A stretch of 8,215 bases of DNA from Acidobacteriota bacterium (GTDB taxonomy: Bacteria > Acidobacteriota > Terriglobia > Terriglobales > Acidobacteriaceae): the NCBI GenBank assembly GCA_021801945.1, contig JAKABE010000125.1, positions 1-8,215 of the forward strand, in the 5' to 3' direction. Of the stretch, positions 1-7,943 are shown piece after piece (position 1 is the first letter of the stretch; each line of letters starts with the position of its first letter). The notes beneath the pieces are model-generated. The model ran no database searches, was not told the DNA's origin, and saw nothing but the letters and a program-made list of their open reading frames with translations. A program made the translations under genes and the position numbers.

Positions 1-651
1 GGCAGCCACATAGACGCCGTTGGCGATGGCGTGAGCGCGCTGGATGGTCTGCCAGGCGTCGTACTGGGCTGTGCCGTACTGCTCTTTTTCGGCCGGGTGC
101 CAGCCGATGGCGGTGGGATAGAAGAGCACCTCGGCGCCCTCGAGCGCGGTAAGGCGGGCGCCCTCGGGATACCACTGGTCCCAGCAGACCAGCGCGCCTA
201 CGCGGCCAAAGGCCGTATCGACAGCGCGAAAGCCCAAATCGCCGGGCGTGAAGTAATACTTTTCGTAGTAGAGCGGGTCGTCGGGAATGTGCATCTTGCG
301 GTAGAGACCGGCAACTTCACCGCCGGCGTCGATCGTGACCGCGGTGTTGTGGTAGAGGCCCGGCGCGCGGCGCTCAAAGAGCGAGGCGACAATGGCCACG
401 CCGCATTCCCGTGCCGCGGCAGTCAGCTTGTCCGTCGAGGGGCCGGGGATGGGCTCAGCTAGATCGAAGAGGCGCAGATCTTCACGCTGACAGAAATATT
501 GAGTACGGAAAAGCTCAGGCAGGCAGACAAGGTTGGCGCCGCGCCGCGCCGCCGCGCGAACATGGTCCAGCGCCGCGGCGAAGTTGGCCTCGGGGTCGGG
601 GCCCATGTGCATTTGCACGAGGCCAACGGTGTATTTGCGCTCGTCCGTCAT
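1..651 (-). CDS. aguB: N-carbamoylputrescine amidase, C-terminus beyond window
   Basis: Carbon-nitrogen hydrolase (nitrilase superfamily) that would hydrolyse N-carbamoylputrescine to putrescine, CO2 and ammonia in the cytoplasm, the last step of the agmatine route to putrescine. The 217 visible residues show the full Glu-Lys-Cys triad: E46 in CLPELF, K119 in YRKMHIPD and C156 in VCWDQWYPE. The segments DDPLYYEKYYF and FYPTAIGWHP are typical of the carbamoylputrescine amidase branch rather than of generic nitrilases. The family is usually near 290 residues, so roughly 70 C-terminal residues lie beyond position 1. The start is firm: an in-frame TAA lies two codons upstream (655-657), so the ATG at 651-649 is the first possible start, although its ribosome-binding site is weak. 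It lies downstream of the arginine decarboxylase gene on the same strand, which supports the polyamine role. A beta-alanine synthase-like amidase is the main alternative. Confidence 0.9.
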   Translation of the reverse strand, partial: MTDERKYTVGLVQMHMGPDPEANFAAALDHVRAAARRGANLVCLPELFRTQYFCQREDLRLFDLAEPIPGPSTDKLTAAARECGVAIVASLFERRAPGLYHNTAVTIDAGGEVAGLYRKMHIPDDPLYYEKYYFTPGDLGFRAVDTAFGRVGALVCWDQWYPEGARLTALEGAEVLFYPTAIGWHPAEKEQYGTAQYDAWQTIQRAHAIANGVYVAA

Positions 652-992
652 GATTTACCGAATGGGCCTCTACACCGATGCAGCGAGGCCTGTCTCTCTA
701 GTACCGTCTCCGCATAGTTTCGTAAGGAGGTATTTGTAGCGCCTGCCTCCCGGCCGGCTGTAGTGCGCGGCTCCTGACCCGCGCCTGGCTGAATCCGATT
801 ACCGAACCACCAAGTCACGGTACTGTTTCCATGCGGCCATAGGCTGCATCCCTGATGGTACTTCGCAGATTCGATGCGCCCTCATGGGATCGGGTGCTTT
901 TCACCGGCGCCCTTGGTCTAGAGCACCGTACGTCCCGCGATCGCCATCTTTATGGCACAGCCAAAGCCGACCCCTGACCCACGTCAGCGTCG
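652..992. other. Intergenic region between pdaD and aguB
   Basis: No convincing gene is seen on either strand of this 341-nt gap between two minus-strand genes. Read on the minus strand, a 5-bp hairpin with a 4-nt loop (974-987, CTGAC/GTCAG) lies six bases after the pdaD stop, and a GC-rich 6-bp hairpin (765-784, GCGCGG/CCGCGC, 8-nt loop) lies further on. Neither has a T-tract, so both are only weak terminator candidates. The plus strand carries a perfect 9-nt Shine-Dalgarno sequence (TAAGGAGGT, 723-731), but the TTG that follows it is immediately followed by TAG, so it serves no reading frame. The gap is long for an operon, so aguB may have its own promoter, but I cannot identify one. Confidence 0.5.
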
Positions 993-1541
993 CTACTCAT
1001 CCAAAATCAGCACGGCGGCTGCAATGGCTGTGGTCCAAAGCCCGCGTTTGTCGCCCACTGCCGACTGCGTACAGTTGCTGGTGCGCACGATCTTGTTGGA
1101 GATGCGATAAATCTCCTTCTTCTCGTCCCAGCTCTTGTCCGGATCGAACTCCACATTCAGCGTGGTGGCCAGCATCTCGGCAGCTAGCTCCTCGGCATAC
1201 TCGCCGGCCTGATCCTCGGTCTCGCCGAAGCTGTGGTGCTCGCTCAGGTAGCCGTAGGCATCCCGGTCGGCGGGAATCGCCACGCCAATGCTCGAGGCGA
1301 TAAGCCGATGCGGCTCGCGGGTGGAGTTCTCGGCGATAACCGCAAAGACAACCTCACCGTGGTTCAGGTAGGTGAGGCCCTCTTTCCGCGGAACGACCTT
1401 GCACCGCGGCGGAAAGATGGACGAAACGCGCACTAGATTCTGCGATGCGATCCCCGCATCCCGAAGAGCCAGCTCAAAGGAGGTCAGCCGCTCCTTGTGT
1501 TTGCCTACACCCTTGGTGAAGAAAATCTTTTTCGGGACCAT
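993..1541 (-). CDS. pdaD: Pyruvoyl-dependent arginine decarboxylase
   Basis: Decarboxylates arginine to agmatine with a covalent pyruvoyl group made by self-cleavage, instead of pyridoxal phosphate. The 182-residue product fits the family (about 160-195 residues). The processing site is visible as VSSIFPP: cleavage is expected between S40 and S41, turning S41 into the pyruvoyl group of the alpha subunit. E101 (LSEHH) aligns by eye with the catalytic Glu109 of the Methanocaldococcus jannaschii enzyme as I recall it. IGVAIPAD (85-92) is another recognisable family segment. I chose the ATG at 1541 because a purine-rich GGGAAAGAG precedes it and the protein then begins directly with family-like sequence ([11 protein letters not shown]). 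The frame stays open upstream to 1817, but that extension is Pro/Arg/Gly-rich and unlike any domain. The enzyme is common in archaea and scattered in bacteria. With aguB downstream it points to putrescine synthesis via agmatine; agmatine deiminase is missing from the window. A role in acid resistance, as for Chlamydia AaxB, is possible but less likely here. Confidence 0.92.
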   Translation of the reverse strand: MVPKKIFFTKGVGKHKERLTSFELALRDAGIASQNLVRVSSIFPPRCKVVPRKEGLTYLNHGEVVFAVIAENSTREPHRLIASSIGVAIPADRDAYGYLSEHHSFGETEDQAGEYAEELAAEMLATTLNVEFDPDKSWDEKKEIYRISNKIVRTSNCTQSAVGDKRGLWTTAIAAAVLILDE

Positions 1542-1585
1542 ACTCTTTCCCAATTTCGATGTACCCTCCCTGGGTTTTGAAAACT

Positions 1586-1622
1586 GCGATATCTCGATAG
1601 GGTTCCCGCATGAGTCTATCGC
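1586..1622 (-). promoter_or_regulatory. Competing stems upstream of pdaD
   Basis: Two overlapping 6-bp inverted repeats share one arm. CGATAG (1595-1600) pairs with CTATCG (1616-1621) across 15 nt, while GCGATA (1586-1591) pairs with TATCGC (1617-1622) across 25 nt. Only one can form at a time. The element lies 45-81 nt upstream of the pdaD start codon, where alternative leader folds could affect expression. It could also be a chance result of several GATA/TATC motifs, and no ligand-binding domain is recognised. Confidence 0.3.
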
Positions 1623-1669
1623 ATTCGGGTGGGTAAAAGCAGACCCTCGCCCGAATTCCTTCCGGCCTG

Positions 1670-1724
1670 CCGCCCTGGGCCCGCGCAAGATGGTGGAGAC
1701 CGGTTCGGATCCGGCCCTGGGCGG
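1670..1724 (-). repeat. Long GC-rich hairpin upstream of pdaD
   Basis: Two 12-nt arms, CCGCCCTGGGCC (1670-1681) and GGCCCTGGGCGG (1713-1724), pair at 11 of 12 positions with a single central T-T mismatch, enclosing 31 nt. The interior and right arm hold another small dyad, CCGG-TTCGGAT-CCGG (1700-1714), which competes slightly with the outer stem, and a perfect octamer, CGGATCCG (1706-1713). Each arm is itself nearly self-complementary (GCCC-T-GGGC), so the arms could also fold alone. The element lies 129-183 nt upstream of the pdaD start. The pairing is seen directly; a role as RNA structure is inferred. Confidence 0.5.
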
Positions 1725-1777
1725 GCTTTGGAAGCAGTGCCAGCACGCCTCGGGACCTCCACGCCGCAGAGCCACAC

Positions 1778-1795
1778 GCTTCGGCTGAACGAAGC
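1778..1795. repeat. Small perfect hairpin between pdaD and the PH-like gene
   Basis: GCTTCG (1778-1783) and CGAAGC (1790-1795) form a perfect 6-bp stem with a 6-nt loop. It lies about 240 nt upstream of pdaD and about 120 nt upstream of the plus-strand membrane protein gene. There is no T-tract on either side, so it is a poor terminator. It may be an operator half-site pair or part of a longer structured pdaD leader. Confidence 0.35.
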
Positions 1796-1899
1796 TCCGT
1801 AAGGCGCTGGAGAGCATGCCTTTCCCTCGCCTGCCAAGCGCAAAACCGCGAGGTTTCTGCCCCCTCCACCTCTCCCCAAAAGTGCCTGCAATTCTGGGC

Positions 1900-1905
1900 T
1901 ATACT
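1900..1905 (+). promoter_or_regulatory. Possible -10 box of the PH-like protein gene
   Basis: TATACT matches five of six bases of the sigma-70 -10 consensus and ends nine bases before the ATG at 1915. Transcription would begin around 1912, giving a nearly leaderless mRNA, and no Shine-Dalgarno sequence is seen before that ATG. No good -35 box lies at the normal spacing, so the call is tentative. Confidence 0.35.
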
Positions 1906-1914
1906 TGCTCACAC

Positions 1915-2328
1915 ATGCGTTTCCGGGCCAAATTCGGGGCGCCTGATTGGTGCTGGACGGGGCTGGCCTGCTTCGTCCTGGTTTTGTGGGGCAGCGGGCT
2001 GCGGACCGGCGGTTTTGGAGAGTTCTCCGTCCTGATTGTCCTGTTGGCCGTGCAAAGAGTCCTGCTTCACGCCTTCATCTATTGGGACGTGCTCTCCGAC
2101 GGCCTGCGTGAGCGCCGGCTCTGGAATACCCGCGAAGTCGCATGGCCTGAGGTTCAACACGTCGGCGGATGGCGCCCCAGCCAGCCCTCGTCCGACAGTC
2201 TGGCCATCGACTTTGCCCGCCCTGCCCCCCTGTCGGACCGGGGAAGCATTATCGCCAATCCCGAGGACCGCGAGGAGTTCATCGCTGCTCTCCGCAGGCT
2301 CGCTCCCCAAGCCGCCTTTGACGTGTAA
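1915..2328 (+). CDS. Small membrane protein with PH-like tail
   Basis: A 137-residue protein with two hydrophobic helices (about residues 12-30 and 34-57) followed by a soluble tail. The tail (about 61-130) reads like the membrane-anchored bacterial PH domain families: DGLRERRLW, then EVAWPEVQHV, and a closing NPEDREEFIAALRRL helix. The fold assignment is by pattern and the function is unknown; related proteins are usually annotated as hypothetical. The frame extends upstream to an ATG at 1816, but I chose 1915 because the hydrophobic segment follows shortly after it and the extra 33 residues look non-coding. A TATACT box ends nine bases upstream, so translation may be leaderless. The gene lies 125 nt before icd on the same strand, but nothing links the two functionally. 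A minus-strand frame covers much of the same DNA; I prefer this strand for its helices and domain-like tail. Confidence 0.65.
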   Translation: MRFRAKFGAPDWCWTGLACFVLVLWGSGLRTGGFGEFSVLIVLLAVQRVLLHAFIYWDVLSDGLRERRLWNTREVAWPEVQHVGGWRPSQPSSDSLAIDFARPAPLSDRGSIIANPEDREEFIAALRRLAPQAAFDV

Positions 2329-2392
2329 CCGGAGCTGCTCCAGCCCGCCCTCCGCTCCTCCTCTCGCGCGGACTTCAGGCGCATGGCATTGC

Positions 2393-2423
2393 CACTCGCA
2401 AATTGCGAATGTTAGCCTCTAAT
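2393..2423 (+). promoter_or_regulatory. Operator-like dyad and -10 box of icd
   Basis: TCGCAA-A-TTGCGA (2396-2408) is a perfect 6+1+6 inverted repeat, and the flanking CA and TG (2393-2394, 2410-2411) extend the symmetry across one mismatch on each side. Seven bases after TTGCGAATG comes TCTAAT (2418-2423), a five-of-six match to a -10 box. The dyad therefore covers part of the spacer and the -35 zone, as expected for a repressor or activator site. The alternative box pair TTGCGA-17 nt-GATCAT (2403-2431) also overlaps the dyad. No regulator family is recognised from the motif. Confidence 0.45.
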
Positions 2424-2453
2424 TTGATCATGCGCAAGAAGGAGTCTTAAAAA

Positions 2454-3854
<1,401 letters not shown>

Positions 3855-3866
3855 AAGCAACCCCTC

Positions 3867-4930
<1,064 letters not shown>

Positions 4931-4940
4931 ATGCCATTCC

Positions 4941-4996
4941 TTCCCATCCTTTCCGCGGCTTGCGAAAGACACGCAACCTCCCGGAAAGGGTGGGAA
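4941..4996. terminator. Bipartite hairpin between convergent mdh and the secreted-protein gene
   Basis: Arms TTCCCATCCTTTCCG (4941-4955) and CGGAAAGGGTGGGAA (4982-4996) pair at 14 of 15 positions, and the remaining T-G pair is a wobble in plus-strand RNA. A second stem, TTGCG/CGCAA (4960-4964, 4972-4976) with a 7-nt loop, sits on top. The structure begins ten bases after the mdh stop and ends 37 bases before the stop of the convergent gene, the usual place for a two-way terminator. There is no adjacent T-tract on either strand; the nearest plus-strand pyrimidine run is about 25 nt further on. It may therefore be a Rho-assisted stop or an mRNA 3'-end stabiliser rather than a classic intrinsic terminator. 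Confidence 0.6.
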
Positions 4997-5033
4997 ATGC
5001 CTCACCCCATCTCCCGCAATTCTCTCTTTTGTC

Positions 5034-5456
5034 TTACGGCGCCATCCTGCGCCCGCGCGACCACAGCGGGAATCCTTGCTTGTCCCGCAAACTCAGCACC
5101 TTTCCATCCTTCTTGATTTCGCGCGCAATCAGTGCAGGCGAGCCGCCGATATCAACCTTGGAGCCAACCACTTCCACCTGGTCGCCTTTGGCAAAGGTGA
5201 ATCCCTGACTGGCGAGATAGGCCGACGGACCAACGTGAACGTCGTATTTCTGATCAGCGCTCGTGAGGGAGAGATGGACACCGTTCCATCCCCGTCTTCC
5301 AGTCGTGGCGTTTACCGCAGTCACAGAGCCCTGTACGGTGGTCTCGGTGGAAGGGTTGTAAAGCCGCCCCCCTCGCTGCCCGTGCGCCAGCACAGACCCT
5401 AAAACGCCTGCCGTGAATACGATTGCGGTGAGAATGCCCAGTCTGCGGAAGTTCAT
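5034..5456 (-). CDS. Secreted protein of unknown function, OB-fold-like
   Basis: A 140-residue protein with a clear N-terminal signal: MNFRR, a hydrophobic core at about 7-24, then a likely cut after AHG near residue 26, so it is probably periplasmic or surface-exposed. The mature part begins with a Gly/Arg-rich stretch and continues as a compact beta-rich domain (TVQGSVTAVN, YDVHVGPSAYL, GDQVEVVGSKVD, ALIAREIKK), which resembles an OB fold. It ends with LRDKQGFPLW, a motif I associate with uncharacterised secreted proteins; a metal- or ligand-binding role is possible but not shown. No cysteines, haem motif or catalytic residues are seen. The ATG at 5456 is supported by AAGGAG five bases upstream (5462-5467). 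The leader contains two mutually exclusive hairpins. The gene is convergent with mdh and lies 264 nt downstream of phoU on the same strand, with no evident functional link. Confidence 0.8.
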   Translation of the reverse strand: MNFRRLGILTAIVFTAGVLGSVLAHGQRGGRLYNPSTETTVQGSVTAVNATTGRRGWNGVHLSLTSADQKYDVHVGPSAYLASQGFTFAKGDQVEVVGSKVDIGGSPALIAREIKKDGKVLSLRDKQGFPLWSRGRRMAP

Positions 5457-5483
5457 CGCATCTCCTTGCCTTTCGACGCGGGG

Positions 5484-5509
5484 CGCTCCAATCCGTGGAG
5501 CGTCTCCAC
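5484..5509 (-). promoter_or_regulatory. Mutually exclusive hairpins in the leader of the secreted-protein gene
   Basis: Two perfect stems overlap. Read on the minus strand, GTGGAG-ACG-CTCCAC (5509-5495) is met first and CGCTCCA-CGGAT-TGGAGCG (5502-5484) second; they share the CGCTCCAC strand, so only one can form. The second ends 27 nt before the start codon. The arrangement resembles a small switch or attenuator, but the Shine-Dalgarno sequence is not itself within either stem and no T-tract follows, so the mechanism is open. It could instead be a DNA-level operator with a triple TGGAG/CTCCA repeat. Confidence 0.45.
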
Positions 5510-5720
5510 CGAAGCTTGGGTGAATTTACGGAAAGAGATGATCCGGGCAGACGGCAGGATTCAAATTCAGGCAGATTTTCTGAGCGTAACAAGGGCGAAG
5601 TAATTTGCACAGTGGCCTTCGGGGTCAACCGGAAGGCGCATCGTCACGGATATACAGCTTACCGCAGATTTCGCTTTCGGTTCTGGTCCGGAGGCTCGCT
5701 AACCCGAGCTGGGCGGGCCC

Positions 5721-6392
5721 TCAGTCCATCGCCATGCTGAGCTGGTGGCGCACGTCCGCGCCGCGGATCCAGAAGATGACGTCGGTGGCGATGTTGGATG
5801 CGTGGTCGGCGATCCGTTCCAGGCTCTTGGCCACCAAGATGCCCTTCATCGCTTGCTGGGTATACTGCGGCTTCTCCTGGATCAGTTTGAGCAGGTCGGC
5901 GTGGGCGCGCCGGTTCATGCGGTCGATCTCGTCGTCCATCTCGCGCACTGAGTCTGCCAGCCGCGCGTCTCCGTCCAGCAGCGCCTGCAGCGCAGTGCGG
6001 ATCATGCGCGAAGCGAACTCGCCCATGGCCGCAAAATCCACCGGCAGCTCGACCGGCTCGGCCGCCAGAGTCTCCTTGGTCCGCCGGGCAATGCTCATGG
6101 ACTGATCGCCTACCCGCTCCAAATCGCCGTTGATCTTGATAACTGAAAGAATGAACCGCAAATCGATGGCCATGGGCTGCTCCTTGGCCAGCAGATCATA
6201 GGCCATCTCGTCCAGCTCCCGCTGCGCCGCGTTGATAGCAGTCTCGTTCCGTTTGACGTACTTGCAGAGACCCTTGTCGCGCTGCAAATAAGCCTCCACC
6301 GCGGACTCGACCGATTGTTGCGCCAGGGCAGCCATAGCCAATAGCTTGTCTTTCAACTCGGCGAGTTGCTGTTGAAAATGAATGCGCGGCAC
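5721..6392 (-). CDS. phoU: Phosphate signalling protein PhoU
   Basis: Regulator that links the Pst phosphate transporter to the PhoR/PhoB two-component system, repressing the Pho response when phosphate is plentiful; cytoplasmic and all-helical. The protein shows both three-helix PhoU repeats, each with its metal-cluster motif: GDLERVGDQSMSI (89-101) and SLERIADHASNIATDVIF (190-207). At 223 residues it is a normal length. The start is a judgement: the frame is open to a TTG at 6422, but PhoU proteins typically begin close to a RIHFQQQL-like segment, and a promoter-like element (6409-6437) overlaps the TTG, so I take the GTG at 6392. AAGAGGA lies 11 nt before it, a little far for a ribosome site. 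No pst, phoB or phoR genes are in the window; the neighbours are an MFS transporter upstream and a secreted protein downstream, so this phoU is detached from the usual operon. Confidence 0.93.
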   Translation of the reverse strand: MPRIHFQQQLAELKDKLLAMAALAQQSVESAVEAYLQRDKGLCKYVKRNETAINAAQRELDEMAYDLLAKEQPMAIDLRFILSVIKINGDLERVGDQSMSIARRTKETLAAEPVELPVDFAAMGEFASRMIRTALQALLDGDARLADSVREMDDEIDRMNRRAHADLLKLIQEKPQYTQQAMKGILVAKSLERIADHASNIATDVIFWIRGADVRHQLSMAMD

Positions 6393-6408
6393 GGCCTTTT
6401 TCTTCCTC

Positions 6409-6437
6409 TTTATATTGTGCAACAGTTCTTGTTACAA
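6409..6437 (-). promoter_or_regulatory. Probable sigma-70 promoter of phoU
   Basis: On the minus strand TTGTAA (6437-6432) and TATAAA (6414-6409) are separated by exactly 17 bases. They match the -35 and -10 consensus at four and five of six positions. Transcription would start near 6402, about ten bases before the GTG at 6392, giving a very short leader. This argues against the TTG at 6422 as the start codon, since it would lie inside the promoter. Confidence 0.5.
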
Positions 6438-6576
6438 AAGGGCCAATTCCGGACCTTGCACCATGGGCGTCACACCCCCAGAACAGGATGTCCCGAACCG
6501 GCTTGCGCGCGGTCTGTCCGCGGAGAAATGACGGCGGCAGCGGCAAAAGGTGCCGGAGCCGTCGCTGCGAGTCCGG

Positions 6577-7884
6577 TCAGGCGCTGGCCGGACCGCGCTC
6601 GATCCGCCCCAGCATGAAGATGTAGCCGGCGACGCCGATCGCCAGATAGATCGCGGAGACTCCAAACGCCCAGGCGTAGGAATGCAGGTCCTCGACCAGG
6701 TATCCGGTTATGATGGGCGCGGTAATGCCGGAGATCTGGCCCGAGAAATTGATGATCCCGCCCACCTTCCCTACATCATTGGGAGCGACAATGAACGCCG
6801 GAATCGACCAGGCCACCGCCGCCGCCGCTGACAGGCCCGCGATGGAAATGCTGATCCAAATCAGGGCCCGCGTGGCGTCGTGCGCATGAGCCGCGCCTAG
6901 AATTCCTAGTCCCAGCGCGGTGCCCACAATCAAAACAATGCGCCGGACCACGCTGGAGTTCCTTCCCTGTTGGACGAGGAAATCCACCAGCCAACCGCCC
7001 ACCGAGAGCTCCACCGCCGTGGCCAGCAGCCAGGGCACACTGGTGTACAGAAAGGAGTGCAGCAGGTCGATATGCAGCGCAAAGGAAAGATAACTCGGCA
7101 GCCAGGTCAACAATAGGTAAAAGACGTAATTGTAGGCGCCAAAGCCCAGCGCCAGCCCCAGCACTTTGCGCCGCCCCAAAAGGTCGACCAGCGGAGACGC
7201 CGGCGCGCGAGCACCGGATTCATCCTTTCCTCTGATATACCGCCGCTCCGCATCGCTCAGTTCGTCATCTTCGTACGGCTCCCTGTAGACGCGCCAGAAA
7301 ACCAGAAAGTAGGCCAGGCTGAGAAAGCCCGTCATGGCGAAACTCCAGCGCCATCCGGCCTTCAGCAGCACGATCCCCACCAGGGGAACACCAATGACCG
7401 AGGAGAATTTGGCCATGGCATCAAACAGCGACGTTGAGAAACTGCGTTCATGCTCCGGGAACCATAGGCCGATTGCCTTGGCGTTAGCAGGAAAAGTTGG
7501 CGCTTCGCCCACCCCCAGCAGCAGCCGGGCCCCGAATAGTCCGCTCAGAGTAGGGGTGACGGACGCACAGAAGGTCGCCACGCTCCAGATGAAGGTGCCC
7601 ACTCGACCCACGCGGCGCACGCCAAACTTGTCCAGAATCACGCCGATGGGTATCTGCAGACATGCATAAGTCAGGTTATACGCGCTGGAGAGATAACCGA
7701 AGGCGACATCCGAGATTCCGAAGGCAGCGATCAGCGAGGCGTGCGAAACCGAAAGGTTGACGCGGTCGAAGTAGTTGATCAGGACACCGACCCCGAGCAA
7801 TATTGCGATTCGCCAGCGGCGCCGCGGCAGGCGTCCTTGTCTCTCCGGATATTGATCTGTCAAGCGATTCCTCGCTGCCCGCAC
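6577..7884 (-). CDS. MFS transporter, anion:cation symporter family
   Basis: Inner-membrane permease with about twelve helices, likely importing an organic anion with protons or sodium. Family marks are clear: NYFDRVNLS (37-45) in helix 1, the loop GVILDKFGVRRV (81-92), GVGEAPTFPANAKAIGLWFP (124-143), and late in the protein IPAFIVAP (361-368) and GKVGGIINFSGQISG (372-386). These are typical of the group that includes hexuronate, glucarate, galactonate and tartrate transporters; the actual substrate cannot be read from the sequence. A hydrophilic loop at about 200-240 separates the two six-helix halves. Length (435) is normal. The start is uncertain: GTG at 7884 gives the longest protein and has a weak AGAGAAG before it, while TTG at 7863 has GAGGA five bases upstream and leaves the transmembrane part intact. 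No sugar-acid catabolic gene adjoins it in the window, and phoU, 184 nt downstream, appears to have its own promoter. Confidence 0.9.
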   Translation of the reverse strand: MRAARNRLTDQYPERQGRLPRRRWRIAILLGVGVLINYFDRVNLSVSHASLIAAFGISDVAFGYLSSAYNLTYACLQIPIGVILDKFGVRRVGRVGTFIWSVATFCASVTPTLSGLFGARLLLGVGEAPTFPANAKAIGLWFPEHERSFSTSLFDAMAKFSSVIGVPLVGIVLLKAGWRWSFAMTGFLSLAYFLVFWRVYREPYEDDELSDAERRYIRGKDESGARAPASPLVDLLGRRKVLGLALGFGAYNYVFYLLLTWLPSYLSFALHIDLLHSFLYTSVPWLLATAVELSVGGWLVDFLVQQGRNSSVVRRIVLIVGTALGLGILGAAHAHDATRALIWISISIAGLSAAAAVAWSIPAFIVAPNDVGKVGGIINFSGQISGITAPIITGYLVEDLHSYAWAFGVSAIYLAIGVAGYIFMLGRIERGPASA

Positions 7885-7943
7885 TGCGGCTTCTCTTTAT
7901 GAATATGCCCGGCCTATACCGGCTTTTACAACATTCCTGCTGC

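Larger units (their letters stand above)
1542..1914. other. Divergent intergenic region with dense hairpins
   Basis: This 373-nt stretch separates pdaD (minus) from the PH-like membrane protein (plus). Open frames cross it on both strands, but their translations are low-complexity Pro/Arg/Gly/Ser sequence and I take none as a gene. It contains several inverted repeats, listed separately (1586-1622, 1670-1724, 1778-1795), and an 11-bp palindrome, GTTTTGAAAAC, at 1574-1584. If pdaD is transcribed from the far side of this region, all of these would lie in its 5' leader. I found no convincing pdaD promoter, so that is an inference. Confidence 0.5.

Noticed and set aside
884..1303. Plus-strand frame overlapping the 3' half of the arginine decarboxylase gene
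   Set aside because: Its translation is Arg/Ser/Pro-rich with no fold-like pattern, and it overlaps a well-supported gene on the other strand.
1700..1714. tRNA T-arm-like sequence CCGG-TTCGGAT-CCGG on the plus strand
   Set aside because: The invariant A58 is G, and no anticodon arm, D-arm or matching acceptor stem can be placed upstream.
1640..1730. SRP RNA-like sequence on the minus strand (CAGGCCGGAAGGAA)
   Set aside because: It resembles the GGAA tetraloop region of bacterial 4.5S RNA, but the 3' side lacks the conserved AGCAG needed for the symmetric loop and the surrounding helix does not pair.
1542..1817. N-terminal extension of the arginine decarboxylase frame up to 1817
   Set aside because: The added 92 residues are low-complexity and unlike the family, while the ATG at 1541 has a ribosome-binding site and gives the normal length.
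1909..2310. Minus-strand frame of 133 codons opposite the PH-like membrane protein gene
   Set aside because: It lacks hydrophobic structure or recognisable motifs, while the plus strand encodes two helices and a domain-like tail with a plausible promoter.
5694..5709. GCTCG/CGAGC hairpin just after the phoU stop as a terminator
   Set aside because: A five-base-pair stem with a 6-nt loop and no following T-run on the minus strand is too weak to call.
6508..6522. CGCGG/CCGCG hairpin between the MFS gene and phoU as a terminator
   Set aside because: The stem is only five base pairs and has no T-tract on the minus strand, so chance pairing in GC-rich DNA is sufficient explanation.
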